From assembly GCF_014252255.1 (NCBI RefSeq), contig NZ_CP059213.1, positions 124,001-188,000 on the forward strand: 64,000 nucleotides of DNA, written 5' to 3'. The DNA is from Blattabacterium cuenoti (GTDB taxonomy: Bacteria; Bacteroidota; Bacteroidia; Flavobacteriales; Blattabacteriaceae). A model generated the notes under the pieces. That model saw only the letters and a program-made list of their open reading frames with translations, had not been told where the DNA came from and ran no database searches. How positions within the stretch are numbered: position 1 is the first letter of the stretch; every line of letters begins with the position of its first letter. Positions 59,788 through 64,000 of this stretch are shown here, piece by piece. A program made the translations under genes and the position numbers.

Positions 59788-61206
59788 TTATTTTTTTTTC
59801 AATCCTAATTCTTCTCCTTTTTGTAACATAAGAATATAAGCAGAATGAAATTCATTAGATATTTTTCCTTCTAAAATAGAATTTTTAATAAAATTTTTTA
59901 TAATTCCTATTTTTTTACATGGATCAATATGAAATACCTTCATAATATCATTTCCTGATATAGGTGATTTCCAATTTTTTATTCTATCTTTTTTTTCTAA
60001 TTTTTTAATTCTTTCCATAAGAAGATAAATATTTTTTTTATACTTACTTTTTTTTTCTATATTATTAGTAGTAATATCAGCTATACATAATTTTATTAAA
60101 TCTTCTAGATCTTCTCCAAGATCAAATAATAATCGACGTATAGCAGAATCACTAATATTATTTTCTATTAATGCTATAGGTTTATAACTATATTGAATAA
60201 TTTTTTTTACATATTTCATAGGAAAACCTTTTGGAAGTCTTAAACGTTGAAAAATATTGGAAACCATTTTTGATCCTACAAATTCGTGAGAATGAAAACT
60301 CCAACCTATTTTTGGTAAAAATTTTTTTGTATAAACTTTTCCTATATCATGTAGTAATGCAGCCCATCTTAACCAAAGTGAATTTTTTTTTCTTTTACTA
60401 ATATTATCAACTACTTGTAAAGTATGATAAAAATTATCTTTATGTTTATATCCATTTTTTTCTTCTATTCCTTTTAATAATGTTAATTCTGGTAAAATTA
60501 TTGATAATAATCCAGATTTATATAATAATAATAATCCTATAGAAGGTTTATTAGATAATAAAATTTTATTAAATTCTTCTATAATTCTTTCTATAGAAAC
60601 AATATTTATTCTATATTTATTTTTTTGAATAGATTTAAATGAATATTCTTCAATTGTAAATTGAAGTTGAGTAGCAAATCGAATGGCTCGCATCATTCTT
60701 AATGGATCATCAGAATAAGTAATATTTGAATCTAATGGTGTTTTTAATATTTTTTTTTTTAAATCATAAATTCCTCCAAATGGATCAATTAATTCACCAT
60801 AATTATAACGATTTAAACTAATAGCTAAAGCATTAATTGTAAAATCTCTTCTATTTTGATCATCTTGTAATGAGCCTAATTTAATTAAAGGTTTTCTACT
60901 AGAAAAATGATATGATTCTTTTCTAGATCCAACAAATTCTATTTTTTGTTTTTCATATATTAACATAGCAGTTCCAAAACGTTTAAATATCTTTATTTTA
61001 GGATAAGGTTTAATATATTTAGAAACTTCTTTAGCTAATTTAATTCCTTCTCCTATTGTTAAAATATCTAAATCTTCTGATTCCATTTTTCCTAATAAAA
61101 AATCTCTAACATAACCTCCTATTACATAACTATCTTGTTTAATTTTTTGAGAAGAAAAACTGATAATACGAAATATTTTTTTATAAATAGCAAATGATAA
61201 ATTCAT
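59788..61206 (-). CDS. cca: tRNA nucleotidyltransferase (CCA-adding) with HD domain
   Basis: 472 aa. The polymerase-beta-type head shows IGGYVRDFLLG (about residues 30-40), the metal aspartates in SEDLDILTIG, and RRDFTINALAIS; the HD domain has LLHDIGKVYT (about 286-295). It adds or repairs the 3' CCA of tRNAs. None of the three tRNA genes in this window encodes CCA, so this enzyme is needed for all of them. It lies 9 bp after tsaC. Confidence 0.95.
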   Translation of the reverse strand: MNLSFAIYKKIFRIISFSSQKIKQDSYVIGGYVRDFLLGKMESEDLDILTIGEGIKLAKEVSKYIKPYPKIKIFKRFGTAMLIYEKQKIEFVGSRKESYHFSSRKPLIKLGSLQDDQNRRDFTINALAISLNRYNYGELIDPFGGIYDLKKKILKTPLDSNITYSDDPLRMMRAIRFATQLQFTIEEYSFKSIQKNKYRINIVSIERIIEEFNKILLSNKPSIGLLLLYKSGLLSIILPELTLLKGIEEKNGYKHKDNFYHTLQVVDNISKRKKNSLWLRWAALLHDIGKVYTKKFLPKIGWSFHSHEFVGSKMVSNIFQRLRLPKGFPMKYVKKIIQYSYKPIALIENNISDSAIRRLLFDLGEDLEDLIKLCIADITTNNIEKKSKYKKNIYLLMERIKKLEKKDRIKNWKSPISGNDIMKVFHIDPCKKIGIIKNFIKNSILEGKISNEFHSAYILMLQKGEELGLKKK

Positions 61207-61215
61207 TACTTACTA

Positions 61216-61794
61216 TTACATACGTAATATTTTAACTTTACCGGAAACAATCTTTATAATAGAAGAGCTATTATAATTAGATATTTTTTTTCGACGAAAA
61301 TTGACAGAATAATCTATTTTGTTTAAAATAAAAGGATTTATTTCATAAAATGATTTAGGAGAATAAAATCCAGATAAATTTGCAGAAGTAGAAATAATAG
61401 GCCTATCCAAATTTTTTATTAAACAAATACAAAATGGATCATATGTTAAACGAACAGCTAAAGTATTATTTATACTTAATAAATTATATGCTATTTTATT
61501 AACATTATCGTATACTATGGTAATAGGTTTATTTTTTTTTGTAATATTATCAATAATAATTTTTCTAGTAAAATTCGTAATCAATCCTACTAATTGATGT
61601 AAACGATCCATACTTTCTACTAAAACGATCATAGATTTAGAAAAAGTTCTATTTTTTATTTTATATATTTTTTTTATAGCTTGCATATTAAATGCATCAC
61701 ATCCTAATCCCCAAATAGTATCTGTAGGATATAATAAAACATTTCCATTTTTTAATGTATATACACTTTTTTCTATTTCTTTGTAAAAAGACAT
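61216..61794 (-). CDS. tsaC: Threonylcarbamoyl-AMP synthase (Sua5/YrdC/YwlC)
   Basis: 192 aa. The YrdC domain is shown by LLYPTDTIWGLGCDAF (about residues 20-35), KNRTFSKSMIVLV and ISTSANLSGF. It makes threonylcarbamoyl-AMP for the t6A modification of tRNAs reading ANN codons. It has no Sua5 C-terminal domain. It sits between dapD (23 bp) and cca (9 bp) on the same strand, so tRNA maturation genes are next to each other. Confidence 0.94.
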   Translation of the reverse strand: MSFYKEIEKSVYTLKNGNVLLYPTDTIWGLGCDAFNMQAIKKIYKIKNRTFSKSMIVLVESMDRLHQLVGLITNFTRKIIIDNITKKNKPITIVYDNVNKIAYNLLSINNTLAVRLTYDPFCICLIKNLDRPIISTSANLSGFYSPKSFYEINPFILNKIDYSVNFRRKKISNYNSSSIIKIVSGKVKILRM

Positions 61795-61817
61795 TTACAT
61801 TTATAAATTACTAATTA

Positions 61818-62645
61818 TTAAATTGAAATATTATGAGTTCTTAATGCTTCATTTAAAGAAGTTTTTTTATTCGTACTTTCTTTTCTTTTTCCTATAATCA
61901 TAGCACATGGAATATAATATATTCCTGAAGGAAATTTTTTTGGATAAGATCCAGGAATAACTACAGAATATTTAGGTATAAATCCTTTAAATTCAATAGG
62001 TTGATTATTAGTAATATCAAAAATTTTAGTAGACGCTGTTAAAACAACATTTGCTCCTAAAACAGAACCTTTTTTTATTAACACTCCTTCTACTAAAATA
62101 CATCTAGATCCAATAAAAACATCATCTTCAATAATTACAGGATTCCCTTGTAAGGGTTCTAACACTCCTCCTATTCCAACTCCTCCGCTTATATGTACAC
62201 GACAACCAATTTGAGCGCAACTACCTACGGTAGCCCATGTATCTATCATAGTTTTTTCTCCTATATATGATCCTATATTTACGTAAGAAGGCATAAGAAT
62301 AACCCCTGGTGATATATATGAACCATAACGTGCTATAGCATGAGGAACTACACGAATATTTTTTTCTTGAAATTTATTTTTTAGAGGTATTTTATCATAA
62401 AATTCTAATGGACCTAATTCTATAACATTCATTTTTCTAACAGAAAAATACATTATAATTGCTTTTTTGACCCATTCATTTACTACCCAATCTCCATTCT
62501 TTAATGGATAAGAAACTCTAATTTTTCCATTTTCTAAATGATCAATAACTTGAATAACTATATTATTGATATGATCGTCAATATTCCATAAATTTTTTTG
62601 TATCCAAGCTTTTTCTATCTCTAATTTTAGTTCATTCACTTTCAT
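61818..62645 (-). CDS. dapD: Tetrahydrodipicolinate N-succinyltransferase
   Basis: 275 aa. The left-handed beta-helix repeats run from about residue 100 (VVPHAIARYGSYISPGVILM, then SYIGEKTMIDTWATVGSCAQ, HISGGVGIGGVLEP). It succinylates tetrahydrodipicolinate in the succinylase route to diaminopimelate and lysine. It is the first gene of a minus-strand run, divergent from ruvX. Confidence 0.96.
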   Translation of the reverse strand: MKVNELKLEIEKAWIQKNLWNIDDHINNIVIQVIDHLENGKIRVSYPLKNGDWVVNEWVKKAIIMYFSVRKMNVIELGPLEFYDKIPLKNKFQEKNIRVVPHAIARYGSYISPGVILMPSYVNIGSYIGEKTMIDTWATVGSCAQIGCRVHISGGVGIGGVLEPLQGNPVIIEDDVFIGSRCILVEGVLIKKGSVLGANVVLTASTKIFDITNNQPIEFKGFIPKYSVVIPGSYPKKFPSGIYYIPCAMIIGKRKESTNKKTSLNEALRTHNISI

Positions 62646-62661
62646 AAAGGTTTATTAAAAA

Positions 62662-62669
62662 CAAAAGTA
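62662..62669 (-). promoter_or_regulatory. Candidate -7 box for dapD-tsaC-cca
   Basis: On the minus strand this reads TACTTTTG, an exact TAnnTTTG match 16 nt before the dapD ATG. A TTG occurs 15 nt upstream of it, a little close for a -33 element. Confidence 0.4.
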
Positions 62670-62697
62670 GTAAAAATAAAATAAGATAACAAGTATA

Positions 62698-62705
62698 TAT
62701 ATTTG
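62698..62705 (+). promoter_or_regulatory. Candidate -7 box for ruvX-def
   Basis: TATATTTG is an exact TAnnTTTG match 29 nt before the ruvX ATG at 62735. It lies back to back with the dapD box, 28 nt away. Confidence 0.36.
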
Positions 62706-62734
62706 TTATAATAGTATTGTATTTAATAAAAAAA

Positions 62735-63148
62735 ATGTCAAAAATATTAGGAATTGATTATGGAAAAGTAATAACAGGTTTATCTATAACGGATAATAAA
62801 CAAATATTTGCATTTGGATTAGATTCTATTAAAACTAAACAATTAATGAATTTTTTAAAGACTTTTTTAAATTATGAAACAATAAATAAAATTGTAATAG
62901 GTTTACCTAAAAAACTAAATAATCAAATAGAAACATTAATAGAAAAAGATATTCAAATATTTATTAATAAATTTCATATCCAATATCCTAAAATTATTAT
63001 AGAAAGATTAGATGAACGTTTTACTTCTAAAATGGCTTTGAATACTATGATTGAATTAGGTTTTAAAAAAAAAAGAAAAAAAATAATTTTAAATAAAATT
63101 AGTGCTACTATTATTTTACAATCTTATCTTAAAAAAAATAAAAATTAA
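62735..63148 (+). CDS. ruvX: RuvX/YqgF putative Holliday junction resolvase / pre-16S nuclease
   Basis: 137 aa from ATG 62735; an upstream TTG at 62717 is rejected because the conserved start KILGIDYGKVITG begins at residue 3. The catalytic acidic residues fall in GIDYG, the VIGLPKK strand and RLDERFTSKMAL (about residues 93-104). The family resolves pre-16S rRNA ends and was proposed as an alternative resolvase. It overlaps no neighbour, and def follows after 3 bp. Confidence 0.93.
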   Translation: MSKILGIDYGKVITGLSITDNKQIFAFGLDSIKTKQLMNFLKTFLNYETINKIVIGLPKKLNNQIETLIEKDIQIFINKFHIQYPKIIIERLDERFTSKMALNTMIELGFKKKRKKIILNKISATIILQSYLKKNKN

Positions 63149-63151
63149 TTT

Positions 63152-63673
63152 ATGGTATTACCTATAATCCTTTATGGAAATCCTATTTTAAGAAAAAAAT
63201 GTTTAGATGTAGATTTACATTCTTGTAAAAAAAAAATGAATCAATTAATAAAAAATATGTTTGATACTATACATAAAGTAAAAGGTATAGGATTAGCTGC
63301 TCCTCAAATTGGACAAAATATACGACTTTTTATAGTCGAAACTCCTTATTTATATGAAAAAAAAATAAATAATTATAAGGAAGTTTTTATTAATTCTAAA
63401 ATATTAAAAATATATGGAAAAAAATATAAATTTTATGAAGGATGTCTTAGTATTCCTGGAGTTATGGGATATGTAAAAAGAAAACCAAATATATTAATTG
63501 AATATTATGATCATAATTGGAAAAAACAAAAAAAAATATTAACAGGAATATGTGCTAGAGTTATTCTTCATGAATATGATCATCTTGATGGAAAACTTTT
63601 TATAGATTATTTTTCTTATAAAAAAAGAAAAATAATAGAAAAAAAATTGATTAATTTATCATACAATTTATGA
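63152..63673 (+). CDS. def: Peptide deformylase
   Basis: 173 aa. It removes the formyl group from new proteins. All three motifs are present: GIGLAAPQIG (about residues 45-54), EGCLSIPG with the metal cysteine (about 97-104) and LHEYDHLDG with HExxH (about 140-148). Its last 6 bp overlap the stop of the convergent rplT. Confidence 0.96.
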   Translation: MVLPIILYGNPILRKKCLDVDLHSCKKKMNQLIKNMFDTIHKVKGIGLAAPQIGQNIRLFIVETPYLYEKKINNYKEVFINSKILKIYGKKYKFYEGCLSIPGVMGYVKRKPNILIEYYDHNWKKQKKILTGICARVILHEYDHLDGKLFIDYFSYKKRKIIEKKLINLSYNL

Positions 63674-64000
63674 ATAAATATAATTTATTATTTTTTCAAA
63701 AGTGCTCGGATCATTCATAGAAAAATCTGAAAGAATTTTTCTATTTATTTTCATTTTTTTATCGGATAATTTTTTTATAAATTCAGAATAAGACCGTCCA
63801 TATTTACGTACTCCCGCATTAATACGTTGAATCCAAATAGATCTAAAATCTCTTTTCTTTTTTTTTCTTCCTGAAAAAGCATAAATAAAAGATTTTTCAA
63901 CGGCATTTTTAGCAACTGTATAAACTTTACTTCTTGATCCATAAAATCCTTTTGCTAATTTTAGTATTTTTTTTCTTCTTCGTCTAGAGGAAACCGCATT
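63668..64000 (-). CDS. rplT: 50S ribosomal protein L20, 5' end beyond the window
   Basis: The minus strand reads NAVSSRRRRKKILKLAKGFY at the window edge and continues in frame for 110 codons to TAA (63668-63670). This is L20 lacking about its first five residues. The conserved FRSIWIQRINAGVRKYGRSY segment is clear. L20 is needed for early 50S assembly and often controls its own operon with rpmI and infC, which would lie beyond the window edge. Confidence 0.96.
   Translation of the reverse strand, partial: NAVSSRRRRKKILKLAKGFYGSRSKVYTVAKNAVEKSFIYAFSGRKKKKRDFRSIWIQRINAGVRKYGRSYSEFIKKLSDKKMKINRKILSDFSMNDPSTFEKIINYIYS

Overview
The window reads as chromosome of a strongly reduced, AT-rich Bacteroidota endosymbiont, most likely a Blattabacterium (the nitrogen-recycling symbiont of cockroaches). 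The reasons are a Flavobacteriia-type gene set (DUF4293 protein beside rho, class 1A PyrD, fused thrA, archaeal-type ProS, PrfA-type termination), a fused ureAB plus ureC urease, many long poly(A) tracts, very short intergenic gaps, and no mobile DNA, CRISPR, phage or transporter islands. The species assignment is an inference from gene content and composition; no search was possible.

Layout. 0-4 kb: yebC (first two bases cut off), the RNase P RNA gene whose P1 stem overlaps the yebC stop, tRNA-Ser(GGA), rmuC, initiator tRNA and rho. 4-9.4 kb: a DUF4293 membrane protein, prfA, and the convergent rpmF-accB-accC run, then proS. 9.4-12.5 kb: pyrimidine genes pyrD and a eukaryote-like fused pyrE-pyrF, then marC. 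12.5-16.6 kb: frameshifted rnpA, fbp, plsC, rnhA, an SpoU methyltransferase, a frameshifted dCMP deaminase and tRNA-Leu(CAA). 16.6-19 kb: urease structural genes. 19.3-24.1 kb: the thrABC operon. 24-34.5 kb: thyA, prs, rplY, tadA, a DedA protein, a tiny membrane ORF, aroB, gyrA, prc and surE. 34.5-50.7 kb: ruvB and then a one-directional purine cluster (purA, B, L, E, C, F, M, N, H, D, guaA). 50.7-64 kb: accD, fbaA, a RecB-like helicase, lipA, a NIF3 / coiled-coil / thioredoxin-like trio, nrnA-type phosphodiesterase, cca, tsaC, dapD, ruvX, def and the end of rplT.

How the genes fit together. The set matches a symbiont that makes amino acids and nucleotides: urease releases ammonia, thrABC, dapD and aroB serve essential amino acids, the pur cluster covers PRPP (from prs) to AMP and the last step to GMP except that no purK is present here, and pyrD plus pyrEF finish UMP. 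The tRNA genes encode no CCA end, so they depend on the cca gene in the same window, and on RNase P, whose RNA is intact but whose protein gene is frameshifted in an A11 tract.

No clearly new multi-gene system was found. The most interesting signals are: two genes (rnpA and a dCMP deaminase) each broken in an A11 tract by exactly one missing A while everything downstream stays conserved; A12 tracts that are in frame in two other genes; the rnpB/yebC overlap with a tRNA only 9 nt downstream; an animal-like UMP synthase fusion; a perfect 17-bp inverted repeat that contains both stop codons of a convergent gene pair; and several genes that have lost zinc-binding cysteines or a nuclease domain.
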